This document shows positions 16,208 to 24,111 of a stretch of 64,000 bases of DNA, in pieces. Origin of the DNA: Deltaproteobacteria bacterium UBA5205 (GTDB taxonomy: Bacteria; Desulfobacterota; Syntrophorhabdia; Syntrophorhabdales; Syntrophorhabdaceae); NCBI GenBank assembly GCA_002412715.1, contig DHVP01000048.1, positions 10,146 through 74,145 of the forward strand, in the 5' to 3' direction. The translations under genes were made by a program, and so were the position numbers. Each line of letters starts with the position of its first letter. Within the stretch, counting starts at the first letter, position 1. The notes beneath the pieces are model-generated. The model was not told the origin of the DNA, did no database searches, and saw only the letters and a program-made list of their open reading frames with translations.

Positions 16208-16873
16208 GTGGACTCATCGATCATCTTTTCTTTACGCCTTTCCTTCCAGGTAGCATTGATATCGACCCTCTTCGTCGCAGCCGTGGGGATATGTGTCTCT
16301 TACGTGCTCGCGCGAAAGGAATTCAGGGGGAGGGAGCTTGTCGACATCCTCTTCACTTTGCCCCTTGTCCTTCCGCCAACCGTAACCGGCTATTATCTCA
16401 TTGTCCTCTTCGGCAGGAACGGAATCCTCGGAAGTCATCTCTATGACCTGACGGGGTGGAGTATCATGTTCACGTGGTACGCCGCCGCCCTCGCATCCTT
16501 CGTGGTTTCACTGCCCCTCATGATCAAGACAACACGCGCCGCTTTCGAATCAATAGACAGGAACCTCATTGACGCATCCTATACCCTGGGACACTCGGAG
16601 TTCGTGACCTTTCTGAAAGTCATTCTTCCCCTGGCCAAAAAGGGTATCATCGCAGGGGCCATCCTCTCCTTTGCGCGCGCTCTTGGCGAATTCGGGGCCA
16701 CCCTCATGGTCGCGGGCAACATTCCGGGAAAGACAAATACGATGCCTATCACGATCTATTCCCTCGCAAACAGCGGGGAATGGTCGCAGGCGAACTTTCT
16801 CGTGATCTTCTTTACCGTTATATCCGCTCTTTTCTTATTTGCCGCCAACAGATTCAGTAAAAGGATCCTCTGA
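16208..16873 (+). CDS. modB: Molybdate ABC transporter permease ModB
   Basis: The 221-residue protein has five to six membrane helices and the ModB-specific segments LPLVLPPTVTGYYLIVLFGRNG, RAAFESIDRNLIDASYTLGHSE and the ATPase-contact loop FARALGEFGATLMVAGNIPGKT. Length fits the family (about 220-230). It starts with GTG at 16208 without a visible ribosome-binding site. Because the predicted transcription start is about three bases upstream, the message may be almost leaderless. It overlaps modC by one base. It forms the membrane channel for molybdate/tungstate. Confidence 0.93.
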   Translation: MDSSIIFSLRLSFQVALISTLFVAAVGICVSYVLARKEFRGRELVDILFTLPLVLPPTVTGYYLIVLFGRNGILGSHLYDLTGWSIMFTWYAAALASFVVSLPLMIKTTRAAFESIDRNLIDASYTLGHSEFVTFLKVILPLAKKGIIAGAILSFARALGEFGATLMVAGNIPGKTNTMPITIYSLANSGEWSQANFLVIFFTVISALFLFAANRFSKRIL

Positions 16874-17613
16874 TGGGACTTACGGTCAAACTGCGCAAGG
16901 ATACCGGGAAATTTCTCCTGGACGTGGCCTGGGAGATGGGAAACGAGATCCTTGTCCTCTTCGGTCACTCCGGTTCGGGAAAATCCATGACGCTTCAGCT
17001 TATGGCAGGCCTTATGGAACCGGACGAGGGGTACATCAGCTCCAGCGGCAGGGTCTTTTACGACAATTCGAAGGGCATCAATATAAAACCACAGGAACGG
17101 CGCTTCGGCTACGCCTTTCAGGACCGCGTTCTCTTCCCTCACATGACGGTTCGTGAAAACATTTTCTATGGTCTCCAGAGGTCAAAGAGAGACGGACGGG
17201 AGGAAAAAGTCAGGCACATGCTCGAGGTTTTTCATCTTGAGGAGATGGAGAATAAACAGCCCTCGGAGATATCGGGGGGACAAAAACAAAGGGTGACCCT
17301 CGCCCGGGCTCTCATCGGCAGGCCCGAGGCGCTACTCCTTGACGAACCATTCTCGGCCCTTGACAATACGTTGCGCATCGAGATGAGACAGCTCGTCATG
17401 CGCATCAAAAAGGAATTTGATATTCCCATCGTCCTCGTTACGCACGACATTCTCGAGGCCTACACCATGGCCGACAAGGTGGCGCTTTACGTCGGAGGTC
17501 TTGTTGCACAGACGGGTACACCGGGTGAGATATTCTATACCCCCTCCTCACCGGATGTCGATTTCTATCTGGCCCTTAATTTCCCCTTTCTTGCAAACCA
17601 GTACCAGAAATAA
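16873..17613 (+). CDS. modC: Molybdate ABC transporter ATPase ModC, short form
   Basis: The 246-residue protein has Walker A GHSGSGKS, YAFQDRVLFPHMTVREN (Q-loop), signature ISGGQKQRVTLARAL and Walker B LLLDEPFSALD, with the switch VTHD. E. coli ModC is about 350 residues because of a C-terminal oxyanion-binding TOBE domain. That domain is absent here, so transport may not be trans-inhibited by cytoplasmic molybdate as in other ModC. It follows modB with a one-base overlap. A small stem CGGATG-GCT-CATCCG (17643-17657) follows the gene but lacks a T-tract. Confidence 0.92.
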   Translation: MGLTVKLRKDTGKFLLDVAWEMGNEILVLFGHSGSGKSMTLQLMAGLMEPDEGYISSSGRVFYDNSKGINIKPQERRFGYAFQDRVLFPHMTVRENIFYGLQRSKRDGREEKVRHMLEVFHLEEMENKQPSEISGGQKQRVTLARALIGRPEALLLDEPFSALDNTLRIEMRQLVMRIKKEFDIPIVLVTHDILEAYTMADKVALYVGGLVAQTGTPGEIFYTPSSPDVDFYLALNFPFLANQYQK

Positions 17614-17661
17614 GGCGGGCTGTTCTTCATCTCACCGACCGGCGGATGGCTCATCCGTCTG

Positions 17662-17763
17662 TCAGCACCCTGGTTCGCCGGGGTGACCGCAGCAGCTGCG
17701 CATGGTTATGATCTTCTTCATGTTGTTTCGAAAAAGAAGCCACAACTTCCTCCCCAGGGGCAT
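17662..17763 (-). CDS. Small Cys-rich peptide ending CCGHPGEPGC, 33 residues
   Basis: An ATG at 17763, with GGAG five bases before it, opens a 33-codon frame: MPLGRKLWLLFRNNMKK, then IITMRSCCGHPGEPGC. It has a basic amphipathic first half, then CC and a terminal Cys. I have an impression that short proteins ending in CCGHPGEPGC recur in anaerobes, but I cannot prove that here. The three Cys and His could bind a metal or an Fe-S cluster. It is convergent with modC. The frame stays open further upstream (with an HDHDH stretch), but the ribosome-binding site favours this start. Confidence 0.5.
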   Translation of the reverse strand: MPLGRKLWLLFRNNMKKIITMRSCCGHPGEPGC

Positions 17764-17836
17764 ATCGGCTCCGAGGTTCGTGAAGAAGGCACGGGCGCTC
17801 GGTCGTGCGTGGTCGTGGTCGTGGTCGTCCACGCCG

Positions 17837-18226
17837 CTATCCCTTGTCGCCGACAAGCGGCAGGACTTTGTCAATGTGAAAATGGACGAGGAAACGCTTT
17901 TCATTCTTTTGTTCTTCGGGGATTGTGTACGTCTTGCGCCAGCGCATCTGGTTGATTTTTGCAGGGTCCGTCTCTTCGCGGATCTTCGTCAGGTAGAGGC
18001 GCTTTCCGATAAACGCATTTTCCGCCGCTTCCGCGAAGATGTAAGCGGCATGGGGGTTTGACTGGAGGTTGGCATGGGTCAGCCGGTCCGTCATTATCCA
18101 GACCGCCGTTTCCTCATCGACAAAATGGGGCCGCGAATAGACTGCCGCGTCAACGATGCCCTTTGCGTCCGCCGTGGCGAGAACTCCTCTTCCCAAAGTG
18201 TTTTCAAAATACTCGCTGAGCTTCAT
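17837..18226 (-). CDS. Pyridoxamine 5'-phosphate oxidase-like flavin-binding protein
   Basis: The 129-residue protein matches the small PNPOx-like split-barrel family: MKLSEYFENTLGRGVLATADAKG at the start, then AVYSRPHFVDEETAVWIMTDR and NPHAAYIFAE. These proteins bind FMN, F420 or heme and act as small reductases or ligand binders. The AAGGAGG before the ATG at 18226 supports the start. It is divergent from the photolyase gene, from which it is separated by about 80 bases containing a palindrome. The substrate is unknown. Confidence 0.75.
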   Translation of the reverse strand: MKLSEYFENTLGRGVLATADAKGIVDAAVYSRPHFVDEETAVWIMTDRLTHANLQSNPHAAYIFAEAAENAFIGKRLYLTKIREETDPAKINQMRWRKTYTIPEEQKNEKRFLVHFHIDKVLPLVGDKG

Positions 18227-18283
18227 GTAGACCTCCTTAACACCTTATTGTCTTGTTTGTCATTATAGCAAAGAATTGTGGAT

Positions 18284-18300
18284 TTGTTATAGAATAACAA
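18284..18300. promoter_or_regulatory. Perfect palindrome TTGTTATAGAATAACAA upstream of the photolyase gene
   Basis: Arms TTGTTAT and ATAACAA flank AGA, ending 8 bases before the photolyase start codon. The half-sites equal those of the Rex operator (TTGTTA ... TAACAA), but the spacing is one base shorter than the usual Rex box. It may be a regulator site for the photolyase gene or for the divergent flavoprotein gene. Confidence 0.4.
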
Positions 18301-18308
18301 AAGAGACC

Positions 18309-19667
18309 ATGGAGATGATGCCGCAACGAGTTGAGTGCGTGAGAGGCGGGCAGCCCGAGGGTGGTCCCGTCGCATACTGGATGAGCCGGGATCACCGCGC
18401 GGCCGACAACCCGGCGCTTCTGTTCGCGCAGCAACTGGCTCTCCGGCACCGTCTTCCTCTCATTGTCATCTTTTGTCTTTCCGATTCCTTTCTCGGAGCT
18501 ACACTCAGGCAGTATGGCTTTATGCTCCGCGGTCTCGAAAAGGTTTCCAAAATGCTGAACGTCCTGGCCATCCCCTTCTTTCTCCTCCCCGGGGAGCCCG
18601 GCGAGGTCCTGCCCCGATTCATAGAAAGGAATCGCGTGGCAGCCCTGGTGACGGACTTCGACCCCCTTCGCATCAAGAGGCTGTGGAAAGAAAACGCAGC
18701 CCGAAAAATAAAGATCCCTTTCTATGAGGTTGACGCCCACAATATCGTCCCCTGCCGGATCGCTTCCGACAAGCGTGAATACGGCGCCCATACGATAAGG
18801 AAGAAGATAAAGCGGTTGTTACCCGACTTTCTTGACGATATGCCGGGTCTGGAGCGGCATCCGTATGCCTCGGGCCTTCACGGAAGCCATATCGATGCAA
18901 AGGCGCTGCTCAAGGGCTTCAGGATAGACCGGTCCGTGGAAGAGGTGGATTGGATAACCCCGGGGGAAGATGAAGCCCTCAGGGTACTGCGGTCGTTCAT
19001 CACCCGGAAGCTTGACCGGTATGAGACAGAACGCAATGATCCCCTGAAGGATTGCCAGTCAAACCTGTCGCCCTATCTGCACTTCGGACAAATATCGCCC
19101 CAGCGCGTGGCGCTCGAGGTAAAAAGATCTTCCGCAAGCGAACCTGCAAAAGATGCCTTTCTCGAAGAGCTTGTCGTTCGCAGGGAGCTTTCCGACAACT
19201 ATTGTTACTACACCCGGAACTACGACAGCTTCGAGGCCTTCCCCGAATGGGCCCGCAAGACCCTCAACGATCACCGGGCCGACAGACGTTCCTACCTCTA
19301 CTCGCAGGAAGAGCTGGAGACGGGTGCAACCCACGATGACCTCTGGAATGCCGCCCAGCGGCAGATGACGATTAGGGGAAAGATGCACGGTTACATGAGG
19401 ATGTACTGGGCCAAGAAGATACTCGAATGGACGGCGTCACCGGAAGAAGCCCTGTCCGTCGCGCTTCACCTCAACGACCGTTACGAGCTCGACGGACGCG
19501 ACCCCAACGGCTATACGGGCGTCGCCTGGAGCATTGGCGGGGTCCATGACAGGCCGTGGGGTGAGCGAAAACTTTTTGGTAAAATACGATACATGAGTTA
19601 TAATGGATGCGCGGCTAAATTTAGCGTAAAACGTTACATCGAAGAGGTTTTTCGATCCGAGAGATAA
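18309..19667 (+). CDS. phr: Class II CPD photolyase
   Basis: The 452-residue enzyme splits cyclobutane pyrimidine dimers with light and reduced FAD. The start VAYWMSRDHRAADNPALLFAQ and the C-terminal HGYMRMYWAKKILEW and WSIGGVHDRPWGERKLFGKI, with RYMSYNGC, are class II signatures. The FAD pocket (LSPYLHFGQISPQRVALE, LVVRRELSDNYCYY) is intact. The ATG at 18309 was preferred over an upstream TTG. It is notable in a presumed strict anaerobe, but class II photolyases are known in methanogens and deltaproteobacteria. The next gene follows after 17 bases. Confidence 0.88.
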   Translation: MEMMPQRVECVRGGQPEGGPVAYWMSRDHRAADNPALLFAQQLALRHRLPLIVIFCLSDSFLGATLRQYGFMLRGLEKVSKMLNVLAIPFFLLPGEPGEVLPRFIERNRVAALVTDFDPLRIKRLWKENAARKIKIPFYEVDAHNIVPCRIASDKREYGAHTIRKKIKRLLPDFLDDMPGLERHPYASGLHGSHIDAKALLKGFRIDRSVEEVDWITPGEDEALRVLRSFITRKLDRYETERNDPLKDCQSNLSPYLHFGQISPQRVALEVKRSSASEPAKDAFLEELVVRRELSDNYCYYTRNYDSFEAFPEWARKTLNDHRADRRSYLYSQEELETGATHDDLWNAAQRQMTIRGKMHGYMRMYWAKKILEWTASPEEALSVALHLNDRYELDGRDPNGYTGVAWSIGGVHDRPWGERKLFGKIRYMSYNGCAAKFSVKRYIEEVFRSER

Positions 19668-19684
19668 AGGGCCGCGCCGACATC

Positions 19685-20182
19685 ATGACCGGGAAAACAA
19701 TCATACCGAGCACAACGCGAAAGGGCATAGCCGACGTAGCCAAACGTCTCAAGGCCCTGGGTGAAAAAGAAGCCTTCGCCGTACTGGCCACCGACGATAA
19801 CGGACGACCTTACACGTCCCTCATATCCTTCGCTCTTACGCCCGATTTGAGGCAGGTCATATTCGCGACACCGAGAAACACGCGAAAATTCAGGAACATC
19901 ACAGGCACCGGAGATGTGGCCCTGCTAATCGATAACCGCTCGAACAAGAAAAAAGGTTTCATAGAGACACAGGCCATCACCGTTCTGGGGACTGCCCGCG
20001 CACTTCGCCGCGGCAGGGCCTGGCTGGAATACGCCGGGATCTTCCTGAAAAAACATCCCGAACTGGAAGAGTTCATAAATGCATCGACGACGGCGCTCGT
20101 CGTCATCGATGTGAAGAGCTGCATCCACGTGGGGAACTTTCAGACCGTCACCGCCGTGGACTGGGACAGCAAGGAGAGCTGA
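19685..20182 (+). CDS. PNPOx-like/HugZ-type flavin or heme-binding protein
   Basis: The 165-residue protein has the split-barrel pattern GEKEAFAVLATDDNGRPYTSLISFALTP, VIFATPRNTRKFRNI and DVALLIDNRSN, as in pyridoxamine-phosphate-oxidase-like proteins that bind FMN or heme. It follows the photolyase gene by 17 bases and precedes an unknown protein by 5 bases, so the three are probably cotranscribed. It differs from the other such protein at 17837. The ligand and reaction are unknown. Confidence 0.72.
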   Translation: MTGKTIIPSTTRKGIADVAKRLKALGEKEAFAVLATDDNGRPYTSLISFALTPDLRQVIFATPRNTRKFRNITGTGDVALLIDNRSNKKKGFIETQAITVLGTARALRRGRAWLEYAGIFLKKHPELEEFINASTTALVVIDVKSCIHVGNFQTVTAVDWDSKES

Positions 20183-20187
20183 CAACA

Positions 20188-20655
20188 ATGTGGAACTGGA
20201 AACCTTTTTACGATGACGATAACATCAGCGCTTTCTGCGACCTCGACCAGATCGTTGACACCGAGGCAGATGAAAACGGATGCTACAGCGGCCCGGATTG
20301 CTACCGGGCCCTCCCCCCTCGCTTCGGTGTATTCGTCTCCATCGTCCTCAAGAACAAGGACGACATGGCCCGCTATCTCGAAGAACGCAAGAATCGCTCC
20401 CTGCCGTTGAAAGGCTACAAATCGTATCGCTATTCCCTCTGCCTGGCCGAAATTGATGCACGCCAGATGATCTCACGCGTCCTGCCCGCCGGCGACTACG
20501 ACGTAAAGGACCGCGAGCTGGGCGACACCTGCGTCATCACCGACGTAACCCCGCCAATCCTCCCCGGCATTAATGAGGAATGGAAACCGATAAGATCAAA
20601 AAAAACCCACCGGATGATCCGCGAACTGGCGAAGATGTTCTTTCCAAAAGAATGA
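20188..20655 (+). CDS. Conserved-looking protein of unknown function
   Basis: The 155-residue soluble protein starts MWNWKPFYDDDNISAFCDLD and has a conserved-looking core (CYRALPPRFGVFVSIVLKNKDDMARYLEERK, LPLKGYKSYRYSLCLAEIDA). No signal peptide, membrane helix or metal motif is clear. The start follows the previous stop by five bases, so it belongs to the photolyase operon. I do not recognise the family. Confidence 0.55.
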   Translation: MWNWKPFYDDDNISAFCDLDQIVDTEADENGCYSGPDCYRALPPRFGVFVSIVLKNKDDMARYLEERKNRSLPLKGYKSYRYSLCLAEIDARQMISRVLPAGDYDVKDRELGDTCVITDVTPPILPGINEEWKPIRSKKTHRMIRELAKMFFPKE

Positions 20656-20723
20656 TGCGGATACGGAAAGAATATCCTTTCCTGTTACCCAAAACCCATG
20701 ATCCTGGACCTGCCTTTTTCAAA

Positions 20724-20752
20724 TTGACAAAAAGCTCCCGTGCGGGTTATAA
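20724..20752 (+). promoter_or_regulatory. purB promoter, predicted start at the ATG
   Basis: TTGACA (20724-20729) and TTATAA (20747-20752) are 17 bases apart. Transcription would start about 20759, the A of the purB ATG, implying a leaderless message. No ribosome-binding site precedes that ATG. Confidence 0.6.
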
Positions 20753-20758
20753 AGTGGC

Positions 20759-22051
20759 ATGATTGAACGGTACACACGGGAACGGATGGCGCGGGTCTGG
20801 ACTGATCAGAACAAGTATCAGAAGTGGCTCGAGATCGAAGTTCTCATCTGCGAAGCATATGCCAGCCTTTCCGTGATTCCCGCCGAGGATATGAAGAACA
20901 TCAAGGAAAAGGCGAACTTCGAGGTCGCCGGGGTCCTTGAGATAGAGGAGCGCACGAGGCACGATGTGGTGGCCTTCATCGAGAATGTCGCAGAGTATGT
21001 GGGGCCCTCCTCCAAGTACATCCACATGGGTGTCACGTCGTCGGACATCCTCGATACCTCTTTTTCGTGCCTGCTGAACGAGGCTGCGGATATCCTCATC
21101 GAAGATATCGTTGCGCTCATGGAGGTACTCAAGGAAAAGGCGTATGCCTGCAAAGATATGCCAGCTATCGGCAGGACCCACGGCATCCATGCGGAGCCGG
21201 TCACTTTCGGGCTCAAGATAACCCACTTCTACGACGAAATGAGACGCAACCTCGAACGGATGAAAGCCGCGAAAGAACGCATCCGTTATGGAAAGATATC
21301 CGGCGCCGTCGGCACTTATGCCCATGTCCCGCCTTCGGTGGAGGAATATGTCTGCCAGAATATGGGCCTTAAAGTATGCCCCATATCGTCCCAGATCATA
21401 CCTCGCGATCATTATGCCGAGTTCTTCACGACGCTGGCACTCATTGGCTCCACCATCGAGAGGATGTCCATGGAGATACGGAACCTCCAGCGCACCGAGG
21501 TCGGCGAGGCGGAAGAGTTCTTCCGGAAGGGGCAGACGGGGTCTTCGGCAATGCCGCACAAGAGGAATCCCATCGCATCGGAAAACCTCTGCGGGATGGC
21601 GCGGCTGCTCCACGGTTACGCCATGACGTCACTGGAAAATATCCCCTTGTGGCATGAACGGGACATCAGCCATTCTTCGGCGGAGCGGGTCATCGCCCCC
21701 GATGCCACCATCGCTCTCGATTACATGCTGGAGAGAGTAAAGAACGTCTTCAAAAACCTCATCGTTTATCCCGATAAAATGCAGAAGAACCTTGATATCA
21801 CGCGGGGTCTCTACCACTCGGAGGCAATCCTCATCGCCCTTATCAAGAAGGGGCTCACAAGGCAGGAGGCTTACAAGGCCACCCAGTCTGTAGCAATGCG
21901 TTGCTATGAAAACGGCCTCGATTTCGTTACGGAACTAAAAAAGGACGCCGAACTGGGCAAACATCTCTCCGCAAACGAGATCGAAGAGACCTGCACCAAC
22001 GAGCACTACTTCCGCCACATCGACACGATCTTCAAACGAGTATACGGATAA
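20759..22051 (+). CDS. purB: Adenylosuccinate lyase
   Basis: The 430-residue enzyme cleaves adenylosuccinate to AMP and SAICAR to AICAR in purine synthesis. It has the fumarase/aspartase-superfamily signature GSSAMPHKRNP, the catalytic His region GRTHGIHAEPVTFG, and the N-terminal MIERYTRERMARVWTDQNKYQKWLEIE typical of bacterial PurB. Length is normal. It appears to be a single-gene transcript with a strong promoter directly abutting the start codon. Confidence 0.95.
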   Translation: MIERYTRERMARVWTDQNKYQKWLEIEVLICEAYASLSVIPAEDMKNIKEKANFEVAGVLEIEERTRHDVVAFIENVAEYVGPSSKYIHMGVTSSDILDTSFSCLLNEAADILIEDIVALMEVLKEKAYACKDMPAIGRTHGIHAEPVTFGLKITHFYDEMRRNLERMKAAKERIRYGKISGAVGTYAHVPPSVEEYVCQNMGLKVCPISSQIIPRDHYAEFFTTLALIGSTIERMSMEIRNLQRTEVGEAEEFFRKGQTGSSAMPHKRNPIASENLCGMARLLHGYAMTSLENIPLWHERDISHSSAERVIAPDATIALDYMLERVKNVFKNLIVYPDKMQKNLDITRGLYHSEAILIALIKKGLTRQEAYKATQSVAMRCYENGLDFVTELKKDAELGKHLSANEIEETCTNEHYFRHIDTIFKRVYG

Positions 22052-22324
22052 AAATCGCTTCACTTCCCATCATTGTATCGGCCTGCCCCGCCTGGGAGTT
22101 CCACCTGAGACAACATCGGAAAAACCGCCAATATTCCGGCGCAACCGGAATGAAGCAACATGACTTTGGACGTATTCCGATGTCAGATTCGGTCGATATC
22201 GAGGCGGCAAGGATGAGGCAATGCAAGCCCCCCTGGGATGTCATCAGCACGCACGGCGTGCGAGAAGGGGAGGCTCCACGGGCTTTTGCTCGTGGAGGGG
22301 GCGGCGTGAGCCCCATAATTGTAA
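22052..22324. other. Intergenic region with a strong hairpin, no gene supported
   Basis: CTCCACGGGC (22274-22283) pairs with GCTCGTGGAG (22288-22297) around TTTT, with one G-U pair. Frames through the region are short and biased to Pro/Arg or Gly, and none has a recognisable product. It may be a decayed gene or element. Confidence 0.35.
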
Positions 22325-22645
22325 TTAGCAGGCCGCTTTCACGTACCGTATATGCAGGTCGTAAAGAATTCCGTCAATGAGCCGCTCTTCTTCCACGTTC
22401 AGGTTGCCCTTCGTCTTTTCCTTCAGGATCTCTATGATTGTGATCGTTTGCTTTGCGAGGGAAAGGCTGACGTTCTTTTCGTTGCTGATCGGATCCGGCA
22501 GTTCTCCAAGACACACCATTGCGGATGTCGAGAGCGATAGTACGAATGTGGAGAAGGTAAGTTCGGGAAATAAGTGTTCCTCTGCGGCACCGCAGGTACC
22601 AACCTCAGCCTGGACCTGTTTCTTGATATCGTCTAATTCTGCCAT
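22325..22645 (-). CDS. DUF1844 family protein
   Basis: The 106-residue protein has the DUF1844 core: LTFSTFVLSLSTSAMVCLGELPDP, followed by NVSLSLAKQTITIIEILKEKTKGNL and EEERLIDGILYDLHIRYV. This family is widespread in Desulfobacterota and Acidobacteria and its function is unknown. It stands just downstream of the DegP-like protease gene (10 bases), so the two are probably cotranscribed. Confidence 0.8.
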   Translation of the reverse strand: MAELDDIKKQVQAEVGTCGAAEEHLFPELTFSTFVLSLSTSAMVCLGELPDPISNEKNVSLSLAKQTITIIEILKEKTKGNLNVEEERLIDGILYDLHIRYVKAAC

Positions 22646-22654
22646 AGCAGCCCC

Positions 22655-24100
22655 CTATAGGAGAGTATCTAGCTTTACCGGCAAGAAGAAAAGACTGTCA
22701 TCCCTTTTCACCTGATAGAGGATGTAGTTCCTCTTAAGCCCTTCTATCATGAATGCGTCAAAATCCTTCTGGTTCTTTACCGGGTTATTGTTGATCTTAA
22801 CGATGACGTCGCCTTTCTTCAAACCTGACTTCACGGCGATACCGCCGGGAAGCACCTTGACAACGACGACGCCGTCCTTGTCTCTCAGGCGATACTTCAA
22901 CTTCGGATATCCCGATATTTCGGCCACCTTCATGCCGCATAGAACCTGGTCAACAGGCTGCGGCGTATAACCCTCTATGTCGGACACTTCGATATTGACG
23001 GTATATTTTTTCCCGCCCCGGGTTAGGCGAAGCTGAAATGCACCCTTCGACATCACGGAACGGATAGCAATCTGGAGCTTCAGAGATTCACGTATCACCC
23101 TCTTGTTTATCTCGGTGATCCTGTCACCTACGTTGAATCCGTATTTTGCGGCGGGGCTGCCCGGTATGATCCTGTTGACGAGAAGATAGTTTTTTTTCTC
23201 TTCCTTCTGTCTCTCTATGAAAAGACCGAGAATGGGACGCGCCAATTTGTTCTCGACAAATTCAGAGAGGATCGTCATTACATCATCCATGGGGATGGCA
23301 AAACCTATGCCTTTGCCTTCGCCGTATATCGCCGTAACGATGCCCATCGGGGCGCCGTTGACATCGAGAAGAACGCCTCCGCTGTTGCCGGGGTTGATCG
23401 CTGCATCCGTCTGGATAAGATTGGCATACACCTTATTGTCGATCCTCAGGTTCCTCCCGAGTGCGCTTACCACGCCAAGGGAAACGGAGCTCGACAGACC
23501 GTACGGGTTTCCGATGACTATGGCTTTTTCTCCGACCCGGATCTTCTTGCCTGTAATGGTAAGGTGCGGAAAATCGGTCTTGTCGGAAACAATCTTGAGG
23601 AGGGCGATATCATATTCCGGGTCGCTGCCCAGCACATATGCCTCGTATTCCTTTCCGTTAATGAACTTCACCCTGATATTGATGGCCCGGGCGATGAGAT
23701 GCTCGTTGGTAACAACGATGCCCTTGGGATCAAGGACAACGCCGGAACCAATGTTCTCGACAAGCTCTTCCACCTCATCCTCTCCCGAAAAATACCTCTT
23801 GAAGAGGGATGGCGATTTCTTTTCCTCGGATTCGGTCTTGAGCATTTCTTCCGTTTTGATATTCACGATCGCCTTGCTCGCCGTCTCCACGACATCTGCC
23901 ACCCTGTCATCCTGCTGGGCCTGGGGACGTGTATACTGGCCGAAAACATCCTGAGACGTAAGCAAAAAAAAGCAGGCGAAGAACACGAAAACAAGCAGAA
24001 AGGATAGCGGCTTTGTTTTCCCCTTCCTTATATATGATGGTGGTATCGTCATACGAGGGTACCCGGCACCACAGGGCTCACAATCCGGATGGCGGCTCAT
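22655..24100 (-). CDS. DegP/HtrA-like serine protease with two PDZ domains
   Basis: The product (481 residues from 24100, 465 if the ATG at 24052 is used) has a hydrophobic N-terminal signal or anchor (PLSFLLVFVFFACFFLL) and a trypsin-like domain with His in VTNEHLIA, Asp in PEYDIALLKI and Ser in NPGNSGGVLLD. Two PDZ domains follow (IIPGSPAAKYGFNVGDRITEIN and VLPGGIAVKSGLKKGDVIVKIN). Such proteases do quality control in the periplasm. The active-site motif TNEHL replaces the usual TNAHV, which keeps the His. It is followed by the DUF1844 gene and preceded by coaBC with an 11-base gap. Confidence 0.88.
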   Translation of the reverse strand: MSRHPDCEPCGAGYPRMTIPPSYIRKGKTKPLSFLLVFVFFACFFLLTSQDVFGQYTRPQAQQDDRVADVVETASKAIVNIKTEEMLKTESEEKKSPSLFKRYFSGEDEVEELVENIGSGVVLDPKGIVVTNEHLIARAINIRVKFINGKEYEAYVLGSDPEYDIALLKIVSDKTDFPHLTITGKKIRVGEKAIVIGNPYGLSSSVSLGVVSALGRNLRIDNKVYANLIQTDAAINPGNSGGVLLDVNGAPMGIVTAIYGEGKGIGFAIPMDDVMTILSEFVENKLARPILGLFIERQKEEKKNYLLVNRIIPGSPAAKYGFNVGDRITEINKRVIRESLKLQIAIRSVMSKGAFQLRLTRGGKKYTVNIEVSDIEGYTPQPVDQVLCGMKVAEISGYPKLKYRLRDKDGVVVVKVLPGGIAVKSGLKKGDVIVKINNNPVKNQKDFDAFMIEGLKRNYILYQVKRDDSLFFLPVKLDTLL

Positions 24101-24111
24101 TTCAATCTCTC

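Noticed and set aside
17662..17664. TGA ending the CCGHPGEPGC peptide read as a second selenocysteine codon
   Set aside because: Continuing the frame gives only about ten more residues to the next stop, with no SECIS-like hairpin of the right kind directly downstream, and the Cys-rich end looks like a natural C-terminus.
17770..17836. GGTCGTGGTCGTGGTCGT repeats as a microsatellite or CRISPR-like repeat
   Set aside because: They are three short tandem copies of a GGTCGT unit without spacers, and do not form an array.
22052..22324. Degraded transposase or gene between purB and the DUF1844 gene
   Set aside because: No segment of any frame could be matched to a family by eye; only the hairpin at 22274-22297 is solid.
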